The notes under the pieces were generated by a model. The model was given only the letters and a program-made list of their open reading frames with translations, was not told the DNA's origin and did no database searches. This document shows positions 43,201 through 52,166 of a DNA stretch of 64,000 nucleotides, piece after piece; the first letter of the stretch is position 1, and every line of letters starts with the position of its first letter. The stretch lies in NCBI GenBank assembly GCA_045643465.1, contig JAZUKV010000009.1, positions 1-64,000 on the forward strand, written 5' to 3'. A program made the translations under genes and the position numbers. The stretch comes from CAG-492 sp045643465. GTDB taxonomy: Bacteria > Bacillota > Clostridia > TANB77 > CAG-508.

Positions 43201-43683
43201 TTAATGTTTTTCTATTTGATTTATTATATTACTTACATTTAAATCTCTTTTTATTTCTGGAAATGATATTCCTTTTGGCTCTTCCGCTGTTTTTTCTTCT
43301 GGTGTTAAAAATGTTATAACAAAATGTTTTACAATATCATAATTAAAATTAACAGTAAAATTTTTAACATCATTTTTCTTCATTTCATCAACTTTTACAT
43401 ATTCTTTTCCTAGACTAACGTTATTTTCAGAAAATAACTCAACTTTCATATATTTATTGTATACATCCTCATCAGAGCTATTTGAAATTTTACCTTCTAT
43501 ATATCCGTTATCTTTTGAAGCTTTAGCATTCATTATTGTTACTGTTAATTGACTTTCTTTTATTTCATATGAATCTATTTTATAATATGATGTTTTTATA
43601 AGTGCTGATATTAAAATATTACTAACTACATATAAACCTATAAATAATAGTAAATATATAGCAAAGGTTTTCATTCTACTCAT
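43201..43683 (-). CDS. Membrane-anchored hypothetical protein (FxLYD-like domain)
   Basis: 160 residues. One transmembrane segment at about 6-26 ('FAIYLLLFIGLYVVSNILIS'), then an extracellular beta domain with 'GYIEGKISNSSDEDVYNKYM' and 'KVELFSENNVSLGKEYVKVD', the strand order of FxLYD-type immunoglobulin-like domains. Function unknown; probably an envelope protein. It follows lexA by 18 bp on the same strand and so may be transcribed with it, although LexA control of this gene is only an inference. Confidence 0.65.
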   Translation of the reverse strand: MSRMKTFAIYLLLFIGLYVVSNILISALIKTSYYKIDSYEIKESQLTVTIMNAKASKDNGYIEGKISNSSDEDVYNKYMKVELFSENNVSLGKEYVKVDEMKKNDVKNFTVNFNYDIVKHFVITFLTPEEKTAEEPKGISFPEIKRDLNVSNIINQIEKH

Positions 43684-43701
43684 ATTCTCTACTCCTTTTA
43701 A

Positions 43702-44367
43702 TTATAACTTTCTAAATACTCCAGAAACTTTTCCTAATATCTCACATGTTGGTACAATTATTGGATCCATTGTACTATTTTCTGGTTGTAATCTTATGTG
43801 ATCTTTTTCTTTATAAAATGTTTTGACTGTTGCTTCATCTTCTATTAATGCTACTACTATTTCTCCATTACGAGCTACATTTTGTTTTCTTACTAATATA
43901 TAATCTCCATCTAAAATTCCTGCTTCTATCATGCTTTCTCCACTAACTGTTAGCATAAAGCTTTCTGCATTTCCAACAAATTCTAAAGGTATTGGAAATG
44001 TATCTGTTACATTTTCTACAGCTAATATTGGAGCTCCTGCAGTGATTTTTCCGACAACTGGTACTTGTACCATCTCTTTATTTGTATACCAATTTTTTGT
44101 TTCATCAAATGTTTCTTGTTTTTTATCTTCTTTTTTATTACCTTTTACTAATTTTAATGCTCTACCTTTTTGATTTTCTTTTTTTATATACCCTTTTTCT
44201 TCTAGTTTTGTTAAATATCCATGTACTGTAGCTGTAGAACTTAATCCTACTGATTTTCCGATTTCCCTTACTGATGGTGGATATCCATATTCTTTAATAT
44301 TTTTTTCTATATAATTTAATATATCTCTTTCTCTTTGTCCTAATTCTAAACTCTTTTTTCTTGGCAT
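43702..44367 (-). CDS. lexA: LexA repressor
   Basis: 221 residues. N-terminal winged helix 'ERDILNYIEKNIKEYGYPPS' and 'STATVHGYLTKLEEKGYIKK', cleavage site Ala110-Gly111 (KITAGAPI), catalytic Ser145 (SGESMIEAGI) and Lys182 (EATVKTFYK). RecA-filament-stimulated self-cleavage de-represses the SOS genes. Ribosome binding site AAGGGGTGA. A LexA-like operator overlaps its own -35, indicating autoregulation. The envelope-protein gene follows. Confidence 0.96.
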   Translation of the reverse strand: MPRKKSLELGQRERDILNYIEKNIKEYGYPPSVREIGKSVGLSSTATVHGYLTKLEEKGYIKKENQKGRALKLVKGNKKEDKKQETFDETKNWYTNKEMVQVPVVGKITAGAPILAVENVTDTFPIPLEFVGNAESFMLTVSGESMIEAGILDGDYILVRKQNVARNGEIVVALIEDEATVKTFYKEKDHIRLQPENSTMDPIIVPTCEILGKVSGVFRKL

Positions 44368-44400
44368 TTTAAAATCACCCCTTATAAATTAATTATAAAA

Positions 44401-44439
44401 ATAATATCATACTAGTTTTAAAAAGTCAAACAAAAGTTT
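44401..44439 (-). promoter_or_regulatory. lexA promoter with LexA-like operator
   Basis: -35 TTGACT (44424-44429), 17 bp, -10 TATTAT (44401-44406), with TG extension. The plus-strand sequence AAAC-AAAA-GTTT (44428-44439) overlaps the -35 and is close to the Gram-positive LexA box GAAC-N4-GTTC/T. Confidence 0.6.
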
Positions 44440-44464
44440 TGTTTTTATTTTGATTTTTATAAAA

Positions 44465-44495
44465 CAAATAGATATGCTCTTAGAGCATATCTATT
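44465..44495 (-). terminator. Terminator of obg
   Basis: ATAGATATGCTC pairs with GAGCATATCTAT around TTA, followed on the minus strand by TTTGTTTTAT. Immediately beyond the obg stop. Confidence 0.75.
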
Positions 44496-45770
44496 CTAAT
44501 CGTACCATTCAAGTTCCCAGCCACAAATATTAACTGTATCTCCTTCTTGTACTCCGGCTTTTTTTAATTTTTCATTTACTCCTAATGAATCTAAACATTT
44601 TTGGAAATAATACATAGATTCGTTATCATCTAAGTTAACCCTTCTCATTATTCTATCTACTGCTGGACCATCAACATATATAATTCCATCTTTTCTTACA
44701 ACAGAAAATCCTTCTTGCTCTTCTTCTAATGTATATACTTTCTTTTCTTCAACTTCGAATAAATCTTCTTTTGGTAGCTCTTTTAATATGTCTGTAACTC
44801 TATTTAAAAGCTCATTTATTCCTTCACCTGTTGCTGCAGAAATTTTAAATATTTCCATATTTTTTTGTTTAGCCAACTTTTCTAAATCTTTATATAGATT
44901 TTCATCTTGCATTGCGTCAATTTTATTTGCAACTATTATTTGTTTCCTTTGACTTAATTTTTCACTATAGCTTTTTAGCTCTTCATTTATAATTTTGAAA
45001 TCTTCTACTGGAATTCTACCTTCTATTCCTGAAACATCTATTACATGCAATAATAATCTCGTTCTTTCTATATGTCTTAAAAATTGAAGACCTAAACCTG
45101 TACCATTGCTTGCACCTTCTATAATTCCTGGAATATCAGCTATTACAAAACTATTTCCATATTCATTTTTAACTACTCCTAAATTTGGCTCTAATGTTGT
45201 AAAATGATAATCAGCTATTTTAGGTGTTGCCGATGTTGTTCTTGATAAAAATGTTGATTTTCCTACATTAGGGAAACCTATTAAACCTACATCTGCTAAC
45301 AATTTTAGCTCTAATATTACTTCTTTTTCCATTCCTTTTTCTCCATCTTGAGAAAAACGAGGAGCTTGTCTTGTTGAAGTTGCAAAGTGGCAATTCCCTT
45401 TACCACCTCGTCCACCTGGTAATATAAGCTCTTTTTGACCTTTTTCTGATAAATCTGCCAAAACCTTCCCAGTTTCTGCGTCTTTTATTATTGTTCCTAA
45501 TGGAACTTTTACATATAAATCTTCTCCGCTTTTTCCATATCTTCTGGCTCCTTCGCCACATTTTCCACTTTCAGCTTTGAATTTTTTCTTAAATCTAAAA
45601 TCTACTAATGTATTTGAATCTGGATCTACTATAAAGTATATACTTCCGCCTCTTCCACCATCTCCACCATCTGGACCACCAGCAGCTACATATTTTTCTC
45701 TTCTGAAGGAAACTGCTCCATCTCCTCCGTCACCAGATTTTATAATTATTTTTGCATAATCTGTAAACAT
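44496..45770 (-). CDS. obg: GTPase Obg/CgtA
   Basis: 424 residues from the second ATG (45770), which suits the AGGAGG spacing better than the first. Glycine-rich Obg fold at 1-158 ('IKSGDGGDGAVSFRREKYVA', 'GGPDGGDGGRGG'), G domain with 'LIGFPNVGKSTFLSRTTSA', 'DIPGIIEGASNGTGLG' and 'ANKID', and the C-terminal OCT domain (about 340-424). It assists 50S assembly and responds to ppGpp, which fits the small alarmone synthetase in this window. trpS lies upstream (70 bp) on the same strand. Confidence 0.96.
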   Translation of the reverse strand: MFTDYAKIIIKSGDGGDGAVSFRREKYVAAGGPDGGDGGRGGSIYFIVDPDSNTLVDFRFKKKFKAESGKCGEGARRYGKSGEDLYVKVPLGTIIKDAETGKVLADLSEKGQKELILPGGRGGKGNCHFATSTRQAPRFSQDGEKGMEKEVILELKLLADVGLIGFPNVGKSTFLSRTTSATPKIADYHFTTLEPNLGVVKNEYGNSFVIADIPGIIEGASNGTGLGLQFLRHIERTRLLLHVIDVSGIEGRIPVEDFKIINEELKSYSEKLSQRKQIIVANKIDAMQDENLYKDLEKLAKQKNMEIFKISAATGEGINELLNRVTDILKELPKEDLFEVEEKKVYTLEEEQEGFSVVRKDGIIYVDGPAVDRIMRRVNLDDNESMYYFQKCLDSLGVNEKLKKAGVQEGDTVNICGWELEWYD

Positions 45771-45840
45771 CATTTCCTCCTATTTTCAAGGGTAATCTAC
45801 CCATCTACATTTTATATTTATTGACTTTACGCTATAATTC

Positions 45841-46857
45841 TTAATTTTCAAAATAGTCTAATTTCATAGCTTTCTTTACTTTTTTCATAACTTCTTCTGC
45901 TGTCATTTTGGCTTTTTTTGTTCCTTTTAATAAAACTTTATCTATTATTTCCGGATGTGCTTCTAAATAAGCTCTTTTTTCTCGTATTGGTTTTAGCTCT
46001 TCACAAATATTTTTTATCAATTGCTTTTTACAAGCTACGCAACCTCTTTCTCCGGCTTTGCATTCGTTAAAAACACCATCCACTTCTTCATTTTTTGAAA
46101 ATAATTTATGATAATATGCTACCATACATATATCAGGATTCCCTTTGTCATCCTTTTTTATTCTTCCTGGGTCTGTTACTGCACTCATTACTTTTTTAGA
46201 AATTTCTTCTTCACTATCTGAAATGTATATAGCATTTCCTAATGATTTACCCATTTTTTCGTTTCCGTCTAGACCTTTGATTCTTTTGCCTTGTGATAAT
46301 ACTTCTTGTGGCTCTACTAATATATCACCATAAATTGAATTAAATTTTCTAACTATTTCTCTACATTGTTCAATTAAAGGTAATTGATCTTCTCCAACTG
46401 GTATAAATTGACCTTCTAGAGCTGTTATATCAGCAGCCTGGCTTACTGGATATCCTAGAAAACCATAAGTTACACTTTCTCCAAATAAATCTCTTTTTTG
46501 CGCAATTTCTGTTTTAACTGTTGGATTCCTTTGTAATCTAGATATTGTTACTAAATTTGAATAAAATACTGTAAGTTCAGCTACTTCTGGAATCATTGAT
46601 TGAATATAAATTGTTGTTTTCTCTGGATCAATTCCACATGACAAATAATCTATTGCTAATTCCCTAACATTTTTTCTTACTTTTTCTGGATTATTAAAAT
46701 TATCTGTTAAAGCTTGCACATCTGCTATTAATATAAATTGTTCGTATTCTCCTGAATTTTGTAATTCGACCCTCTTTTTTAAAGAGCCAAAATAATGTCC
46801 TATATGTAATCTTCCTGTTGGTCTATCACCTGTTACTATACGTTTTTTCTTTTCCAT
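45841..46857 (-). CDS. trpS: Tryptophanyl-tRNA synthetase
   Basis: 338 residues from the ATG at 46857, after CGGGAGATTT; ten codons of a longer frame lack a ribosome binding site. Class I motifs 'TGRLHIGHYFG' (HIGH-type, about 14-24) and 'KMGKSLGNAI' (KMSKS-type). It also has 'CKAGERGCVACKK' (about 273-285), a cysteine cluster seen in a subgroup of TrpRS enzymes that may hold a metal or Fe-S centre. No T-box is visible upstream. Confidence 0.95.
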   Translation of the reverse strand: MEKKKRIVTGDRPTGRLHIGHYFGSLKKRVELQNSGEYEQFILIADVQALTDNFNNPEKVRKNVRELAIDYLSCGIDPEKTTIYIQSMIPEVAELTVFYSNLVTISRLQRNPTVKTEIAQKRDLFGESVTYGFLGYPVSQAADITALEGQFIPVGEDQLPLIEQCREIVRKFNSIYGDILVEPQEVLSQGKRIKGLDGNEKMGKSLGNAIYISDSEEEISKKVMSAVTDPGRIKKDDKGNPDICMVAYYHKLFSKNEEVDGVFNECKAGERGCVACKKQLIKNICEELKPIREKRAYLEAHPEIIDKVLLKGTKKAKMTAEEVMKKVKKAMKLDYFEN

Positions 46858-46985
46858 AATAAATCTCCCGTTCTTTTTTATAGTCAATTACTTTATATTA
46901 TAAGATAAACTCATTTATTTTTCAAGTTTTTTTGAAAAACTAAACCTCAACATTTTGTAGTTTTAAAAAAAATTTTTCAAAAATG

Positions 46986-47014
46986 TTGTCACATTTTGTA
47001 ACTTATGTTAAAAT
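46986..47014 (+). promoter_or_regulatory. Promoter of the 47065 gene
   Basis: TTGTCA (46986-46991), 17 bp, TAAAAT (47009-47014) preceded by TGT. Confidence 0.65.
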
Positions 47015-47064
47015 AAGCTTGGAATTATATTCTAAATATTCTAAATTTTAGGAGGGGATTCATT

Positions 47065-47355
47065 ATGGATAAGAAAACAACAGGTTGGGTTGCTTATATA
47101 ACATGGATTGGCTTAATAGTTGCATATTGTGCTGGAGATAAAGAAGGCGCAAAATTTCATTTAAATCAATCATTAGTTATAACATTAGCTATGCTTGCAG
47201 GAATAGTAGTTATGTTTATTCCTTTCATTGGATGGATTGTCGGTGGATTATGGAATACATTCTGCTTTATTTGCTGGATTTTAGGATTAATTGCAGCTAT
47301 CAATGAAGAAGAAAAAGAAGTTCCATTATTAGGACAAATTAAAATTTTAAAATAA
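47065..47355 (+). CDS. DUF4870-like small membrane protein
   Basis: 96 residues with three hydrophobic segments (about 8-25, 38-58 and 62-80) and the 'AKFHLNQSLVITLAMLAG' phrase typical of DUF4870-type membrane proteins. The C-terminus is charged (INEEEKEVPLLGQIKILK) and probably cytoplasmic. Function unknown. Monocistronic with own promoter, AGGAGGGG ribosome binding site and terminator. Orientation is opposite to its neighbours. Confidence 0.75.
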   Translation: MDKKTTGWVAYITWIGLIVAYCAGDKEGAKFHLNQSLVITLAMLAGIVVMFIPFIGWIVGGLWNTFCFICWILGLIAAINEEEKEVPLLGQIKILK

Positions 47356-47368
47356 TCTAGTATTATTT

Positions 47369-47398
47369 AGCAACTACTTTATGTAGTTGCTTTTTTTT
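47369..47398 (+). terminator. Terminator of the DUF4870-like gene
   Basis: AGCAACTAC (47369-47377) pairs with GTAGTTGCT (47383-47391), followed by eight T. Confidence 0.85.
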
Positions 47399-47482
47399 AC
47401 AAAATTTATAAAATTATTATTTATATGCATACCTTCATAAAAAATGTAAATACTAATCTTAAAATTTATTATGGAGGTTTAT

Positions 47483-47869
47483 ATGGATTTTATTCAAAGT
47501 ATTGATTTGATGCAACTTCTAAAATGTTTTTTAGTTGGAGGAATAATTTGTATAATTGGACAAATTCTAATAGATAAAACCAAACTTACACCTGCAAGAA
47601 TACTTGTTTCTTTTGTTACTATAGGAGTTATTCTTGGTGCAATTGGAATTTACAAATATTTAATTGACTTTGCTGGTTGCGGTGCAACAGTTCCTCTTCT
47701 AGGTTTTGGAGCAAATCTTGCAAAAGGAACTTTAGAAGGAATCAAATCTGATGGATTGCTAGGAGCATTTATTGGTGGAGTAAAAGCTTCTGCTGGTGGT
47801 ATAGCTGCCGCAGTTTTCTTTGGATATTTAGCATCTTTAGTTGCTAAACCAAAGATTAAAAAACAATAA
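47483..47869 (+). CDS. spoVAE: Stage V sporulation protein AE (SpoVAE)
   Basis: 128 residues from the ATG at 47483, after TATGGAGGTTTAT; an earlier ATG overlaps the ribosome binding site. Three membrane segments and the SpoVAE signature 'CFLVGGIICIIGQILIDKTK', 'LTPARILVSFVTIGVILGAI', 'GCGATVPLLGFGANLAKGTL'. SpoVA proteins form the channel that moves dipicolinic acid into the forespore. spoVAC and spoVAD, usually beside it, are absent, so the operon has been split here. Expression in the forespore (SigG) is expected but no promoter was identified. Confidence 0.92.
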   Translation: MDFIQSIDLMQLLKCFLVGGIICIIGQILIDKTKLTPARILVSFVTIGVILGAIGIYKYLIDFAGCGATVPLLGFGANLAKGTLEGIKSDGLLGAFIGGVKASAGGIAAAVFFGYLASLVAKPKIKKQ

Positions 47870-47870
47870 A

Positions 47871-47912
47871 AAAATTAGGGACTAAAACAAAATTAATTGT
47901 CCCTAATTTTTT
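47871..47912. terminator. Bidirectional terminator between spoVAE and the HD gene
   Basis: AAAATTAGGGAC (47871-47882) pairs with GTCCCTAATTTT (47899-47910), followed by T-rich sequence on both strands. Confidence 0.8.
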
Positions 47913-47915
47913 ATA

Positions 47916-48470
47916 TTAAATATCAAATAAATATGTAGCTTCCAAATCAGCTTCATGTGTTAATAATGCCAGTGGATATTTTTTATATGCAGCACCAATT
48001 GTATTATATAATTCTTTTGGCTCTGTATATCCCATATGCCAGCGGATACTATATTTCTCTTCAGGTGTTAATTTTATATATTCTGTAATCATCATAACTG
48101 ATTTTTCGCCATGACCATAAGGAATTGTATCATCAACTGTATAATATGGCACTTTTTCCCATTCTCCTAAAGCGTTTTTAGCATTTCTATAGTCAACCTT
48201 ATAAAAATTTAGTTTACAAATATCATGTAATAATGCAACTAATTTTACAGAATCATCTGACACTTGCATATCTATAACATTATGCTTTACCTTATAATCT
48301 AATATTTCATATACTTTTAAGCTATGTTCAACAAGTCCACATTCATATGCTCCATGGAATCTTGTACTTGCTGGGGCTTTAAAAAAATCTGTTTTTTCCA
48401 AAAAAGATATCAAATCTTCAATTCCTTCTCTATTTGTACTTCTTAATAGCTCTATAAATTTATCTTTCAT
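47916..48470 (-). CDS. HD-domain phosphohydrolase (YhaM-like core)
   Basis: 184 residues. HD motif residues: His in 'GAYECGLVEHSLKVYEI', 'LVALLHDICKLNFYKV' (HD), and a later 'IPYGHGEKSVMMITEY' and 'RWHMGY'. The combination resembles the HD part of YhaM 3'-5' exoribonuclease and related hydrolases, without the OB domain. Probably a metal-dependent phosphohydrolase of unknown substrate. Between spoVAE (converging) and a REP-like palindrome upstream. Confidence 0.75.
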   Translation of the reverse strand: MKDKFIELLRSTNREGIEDLISFLEKTDFFKAPASTRFHGAYECGLVEHSLKVYEILDYKVKHNVIDMQVSDDSVKLVALLHDICKLNFYKVDYRNAKNALGEWEKVPYYTVDDTIPYGHGEKSVMMITEYIKLTPEEKYSIRWHMGYTEPKELYNTIGAAYKKYPLALLTHEADLEATYLFDI

Positions 48471-48510
48471 ATATATCTACTCCTTCATAAAAAATCGAAA
48501 ACAGAAACCC

Positions 48511-48570
48511 TGGAAACCGGGACGGTTCTAAATTCCACAAAAGTGGAATTTAGAACCGTCCCGGTTTCCA
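48511..48570. repeat. REP-like 28-bp perfect inverted repeat
   Basis: Arms 48511-48538 and 48543-48570 are perfect reverse complements around AAAA. The outer arm begins TGGAAACCGGGACGG and the inner part reads TTCTAAATTCCAC. GC content (about 50%) is well above the surroundings. The 'GGGACGGTTC' phrase is a familiar repeated palindrome in Firmicutes, where such elements are linked to IS200-like/RAYT transposases (from general knowledge; no transposase is here). It lies between argS and the HD gene. Confidence 0.85.
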
Positions 48571-48578
48571 CTTCTTTC

Positions 48579-50285
48579 TTACATTTTCTCTGGAACTTCT
48601 ATTCCTAATAGTTTTAATCCTGTTTTTAATACTGTACCTACCATTTCTGTTAAGAATAATCGTGCATCTTGTATTTCTTTTTCTTCTCCTACTATATGGT
48701 TTTCTGAATAAAAACTACTAAAACTTTGTGCTAAATCTATTAAATATCTTGCTAATATTGATGGTTCATTTTTGTTTGCTGCCATTTTTACTATATCACT
48801 AAATGCATATAGGTTTTTGATTATATTCATTGAAAAACCATCTGTTATTTTGTCTAATTCTATATCTTTGTATTCTGGAGTATATCCTGCCTTTTCTAAA
48901 ATACTTTTTGTACGTACATATATGTATTGTATATATGGCCCAGTTTCTCCTTGGAAGTTTAATAAAATATCCCAGTCAAATATCTCATCTTTGATTCTAT
49001 TATTTGATAAATCATTAAATATTACTGCTCCAATTCCTACTTGCCTTGCAATTTCTTCCTTATCCTCTAAATTTGGATTTTTTTCTTCTATTATTTTTTC
49101 TGCTCTTTGTATTGATTCACGTAATAAATCTTCAAGTTTTACAACTGTACCTTCCCTTGTTGACATCTTTCCAGTTGGAAGTAGTACCATTCCAAATGGT
49201 ACATGCTCTAATCCATTTATGTATTTTTCATCTAATCCCAATAATTTAGCTGTTTCAAATACTTGCTTAAAGTGTAATATTTGTTCATATGATGTTACAT
49301 ATAAAGCTTTGTCAAAATCATATGTTCTTGCTCTAAATAAAATTGCTGCTAAATCTCTTGCTGCATATGTTGATGATCCATCTGATTTTTTTATCATACA
49401 TGGTGGCATGTCTTTTTCTGATAAATCTATAATTTTTGCTCCTTCTGATACTTCTAGTTTTCCTGATTTTTCTAATATTTCCAATACTTCAGGAACTTTT
49501 GGCGCAATATATGCTTCTCCATCCCATGAATCAAATCTTCCACCTAATATGTCATATATTTTCTTAAATTCTACTAAACTTATTTTTCTAAATTTCTCCC
49601 ACAATTCAACACAATAAGGATCTCCATCTTCTAACTTTTTAAAATTATTTCTGCAATTTTCTAAAACTTGTTCATCCTCTTTGCATAATGTATTTATTCT
49701 TACATACATATCCATCATTTGATTTATCGGGTCTTTTTCTATATTATACTCATTTCCCCATAATTTGTATGCTTCTATCATTTTTCCAAATTGAGTTCCA
49801 TAATCACCTAAATAATTTAAACCTTTTACATTATATCCTAAAAATTCATGAATATTATATAAAGATTGACCTATTACTGTTGAACGTAAATGTCCTATAT
49901 GAAAAGGTTTTGCTATATTTGGATGAGAATAATCTATTACTATATTCTTACCTTTTCCGCAATCAGAAGATCCAAACATGTCTTTTTTGTCATTATATTC
50001 ATCAGCAACTTCTTTAATAATTACTAATTTGTTTACAAAAAAGTTCAAATATCCTCCAACAACTTCAACCTTTTCAATAATTTCATCTAATTTTATTTTT
50101 TCTTTAAGCTCTGCCGCTATTATTTGAGGTGCTTTATGCATTTGCTTAGCTAATCTAAAACAAGGAAAAGCATAATCTCCATTTGCCGAATCTTTTGGTA
50201 TCTCTATAAAAGATTCAAGCTCTTCTATTGTTAAATCAACTTCTTTTGCAATTAATTTAGCAATTTCAATTTTTAAATTTTTCAT
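48579..50285 (-). CDS. argS: Arginyl-tRNA synthetase
   Basis: 568 residues, bacterial ArgRS. N-terminal Add-1 domain, then 'VIDYSHPNIAKPFHIGHLRS' (HIGH motif), 'GLNYLGDYGTQFGKMIEAY', and the KMSKS-type region as 'LPTGKMSTREGTVVKLEDLL'. C-terminal anticodon-binding domain ends 'LKLLGIEVPEKM'. It charges tRNA-Arg. Preceded by a T-box leader, and followed by a REP-like palindrome. Confidence 0.96.
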   Translation of the reverse strand: MKNLKIEIAKLIAKEVDLTIEELESFIEIPKDSANGDYAFPCFRLAKQMHKAPQIIAAELKEKIKLDEIIEKVEVVGGYLNFFVNKLVIIKEVADEYNDKKDMFGSSDCGKGKNIVIDYSHPNIAKPFHIGHLRSTVIGQSLYNIHEFLGYNVKGLNYLGDYGTQFGKMIEAYKLWGNEYNIEKDPINQMMDMYVRINTLCKEDEQVLENCRNNFKKLEDGDPYCVELWEKFRKISLVEFKKIYDILGGRFDSWDGEAYIAPKVPEVLEILEKSGKLEVSEGAKIIDLSEKDMPPCMIKKSDGSSTYAARDLAAILFRARTYDFDKALYVTSYEQILHFKQVFETAKLLGLDEKYINGLEHVPFGMVLLPTGKMSTREGTVVKLEDLLRESIQRAEKIIEEKNPNLEDKEEIARQVGIGAVIFNDLSNNRIKDEIFDWDILLNFQGETGPYIQYIYVRTKSILEKAGYTPEYKDIELDKITDGFSMNIIKNLYAFSDIVKMAANKNEPSILARYLIDLAQSFSSFYSENHIVGEEKEIQDARLFLTEMVGTVLKTGLKLLGIEVPEKM

Positions 50286-50348
50286 AAATCTTTTCTTCCT
50301 TTCATTTTAAATATTTTTATATGGTTATAAGTGCTTTATACAATACAA

Positions 50349-50592
50349 AAAACGCACTTCTAGATTGCTCTAGAGGTGCGTTAATAGCATGGTACCACTC
50401 TAATTGACTATATTATAAAATATAATCCTCTCAAAATCTGTAACGTAGATATACGAATTGCAATACTATTATTTCCTGCAATCACTCTCAAGCTCTAATA
50501 ACTTACTAAATTTCTGCTAGACTTCCACTCTGCTCTAGCTCGCTGGAGAAATTCTTCATGTAATTATCCTCTTGATCAACGATTTATATTAT
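50349..50592 (-). promoter_or_regulatory. T-box leader of argS
   Basis: On the minus strand GAGTGGTACCATGC (T-box) precedes the terminator stem AACGCACCTCTAGA/TCTAGAAGTGCGTT with a T-run (plus 50347-50382). Upstream is a structured region of about 200 nt. As for tyrS, uncharged tRNA-Arg should release termination. Confidence 0.9.
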
Positions 50593-50598
50593 GTTGAC

Positions 50599-50627
50599 AT
50601 TATATTATTAATTTAAAATATTGTCAA
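50599..50627 (-). promoter_or_regulatory. argS promoter
   Basis: TTGACA (50622-50627), 17 bp, TATAAT (50599-50604). Confidence 0.8.
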
Positions 50628-50661
50628 CTATTTTTACAAAACTATAGTTTTGCTCGCTATA

Positions 50662-52023
50662 TTATTCATTATATATTTCTAATTGTTGGCAAAACAAAGT
50701 ACTTTTTGTTGTAAACAAATTAAAACACTTAAGCCTATTTAACATTTTCCTAACATTCCATAAACCTAATCCATGCTCTTTGCTTGTATCTTGCTTACTT
50801 GTATATCCTTTCTCAAATATTTTGTCTACATCTATGTCAATTTCATTATACGTATTTTCTACAATTATTAAGTTTCTATTTACTTTTGTATCTTTTATAA
50901 ATTTAACATTTACAATTTTGTTTTCACAATCGCGTGCCGCTTCTATTGCATTATCTAGTAAAATACCTAAAATTCTGCACAATTCATATGTATATTGCTC
51001 AATTTCCTTAAAATCCATCTCAACTTGAACATTTATAGTAATATCGCCTTCTTGTGCTAAATGGTATTTATTTGTTAAAACACTATATATAGCTGAATTT
51101 TTTATTATATTTGGATCTAATATTCCCATGTTATTTATATCTTGGCATTCTTTCATTAATGATTTTGACATTCTCTCTAGACCCTCATAGTTTTGAGTAT
51201 CTATATATCCTTTTAATGCTTGTACAATATTTCCAAAATCATGTCTAAACCCTCTTATATTATCATACATAATTCCTAATGTCTTATTATAAGATTCAAG
51301 TGATTCAATTTTTGTATCTTGTTCCTCTATTTTTGTTATTTCAATTATATTTTTAATACTAAAATAAAAATATATAACTAATGAAATAATATCTAATACT
51401 AATATGCTAAATGGAAAATTAACTTCATACATTGACATTTCTAAAGCATTAAATACTAGGATAGCAATTCCTATAATTGTTGTAATTATTATGCTAATTC
51501 TATTTTTATCACTTATTTTGTTTGGAATATTTATATTAAATTTTTTAATTCTTAATATACAATATATTACAGCTCTAAATGAAATAACTGCTAGCGCTAA
51601 ATAAGCTTTATATTGAAAATCATACATTCCATTAAAATACGTATCTATATGATTAAACATATTACAAACTAGTTTTGAAAAAATTGCTTCTGGGCATACT
51701 ATTGTTATTGTATTTACAGATTCGCCTAATATACTTTTTTCTATATTCTGTTTATATATTATCTTATATAAAATAATTGTTGTTATTATATTTAATATTC
51801 TATAAAATGGTACTGCTATAAATATTGAACTTACTAATCTTATTAAAGCATCTAGCACAATCATTAATATATTTTTCTTTTTATTTGTTGAAACATTAAA
51901 TATTTTTGTAAAATACAATACATTAAATACAGCTAAACATAAAGAGCTAAGTAAACTTACAATTAACCATTCTATAAAACCATTTCCGTTCATCAATTTT
52001 TGTAATTCATAAATTCCTACCAT
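50662..52023 (-). CDS. AgrC-type sensor histidine kinase (GHKL domain)
   Basis: 453 residues. Six or seven membrane segments (1-235), then a dimerisation helix with 'NIRGFRHDFGNIVQALKGYI' (the His of the HDFxN phospho-acceptor box) and a GHKL ATPase with 'LCRILGILLDNAIEAARDC' and 'GLGLWNVRKMLNR'. Relatives sense cyclic peptides (Agr/quorum systems) or other small ligands. No response regulator, AgrB or AgrD is beside it. Two tandem Spo0A boxes lie upstream of its promoter and a third inside it. Confidence 0.88.
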   Translation of the reverse strand: MVGIYELQKLMNGNGFIEWLIVSLLSSLCLAVFNVLYFTKIFNVSTNKKKNILMIVLDALIRLVSSIFIAVPFYRILNIITTIILYKIIYKQNIEKSILGESVNTITIVCPEAIFSKLVCNMFNHIDTYFNGMYDFQYKAYLALAVISFRAVIYCILRIKKFNINIPNKISDKNRISIIITTIIGIAILVFNALEMSMYEVNFPFSILVLDIISLVIYFYFSIKNIIEITKIEEQDTKIESLESYNKTLGIMYDNIRGFRHDFGNIVQALKGYIDTQNYEGLERMSKSLMKECQDINNMGILDPNIIKNSAIYSVLTNKYHLAQEGDITINVQVEMDFKEIEQYTYELCRILGILLDNAIEAARDCENKIVNVKFIKDTKVNRNLIIVENTYNEIDIDVDKIFEKGYTSKQDTSKEHGLGLWNVRKMLNRLKCFNLFTTKSTLFCQQLEIYNE

Positions 52024-52064
52024 ATTTCATCTTCCTTTGTAGTTATATTAATTCATTTTTGCAT

Positions 52065-52129
52065 ATTTTAACATGTCGAATTTTAATTGACAACAAAAAT
52101 CGTATTGTATTTTTCGACATCATTCGACA
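52065..52129 (-). promoter_or_regulatory. AgrC-like gene promoter with three Spo0A boxes
   Basis: -35 TTGTCA (52088-52093), 17 bp, -10 TAAAAT (52065-52070). TGTCGAA occurs twice in tandem on the minus strand (52113-52119 and 52123-52129, 10 bp apart) upstream of the -35, and once inverted in the spacer (plus 52074-52080). Ten-bp tandem spacing is typical of Spo0A binding. Confidence 0.7.
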
Positions 52130-52166
52130 GATATATTCATAATTATCTCAAAAAAAGAAATTCCTT

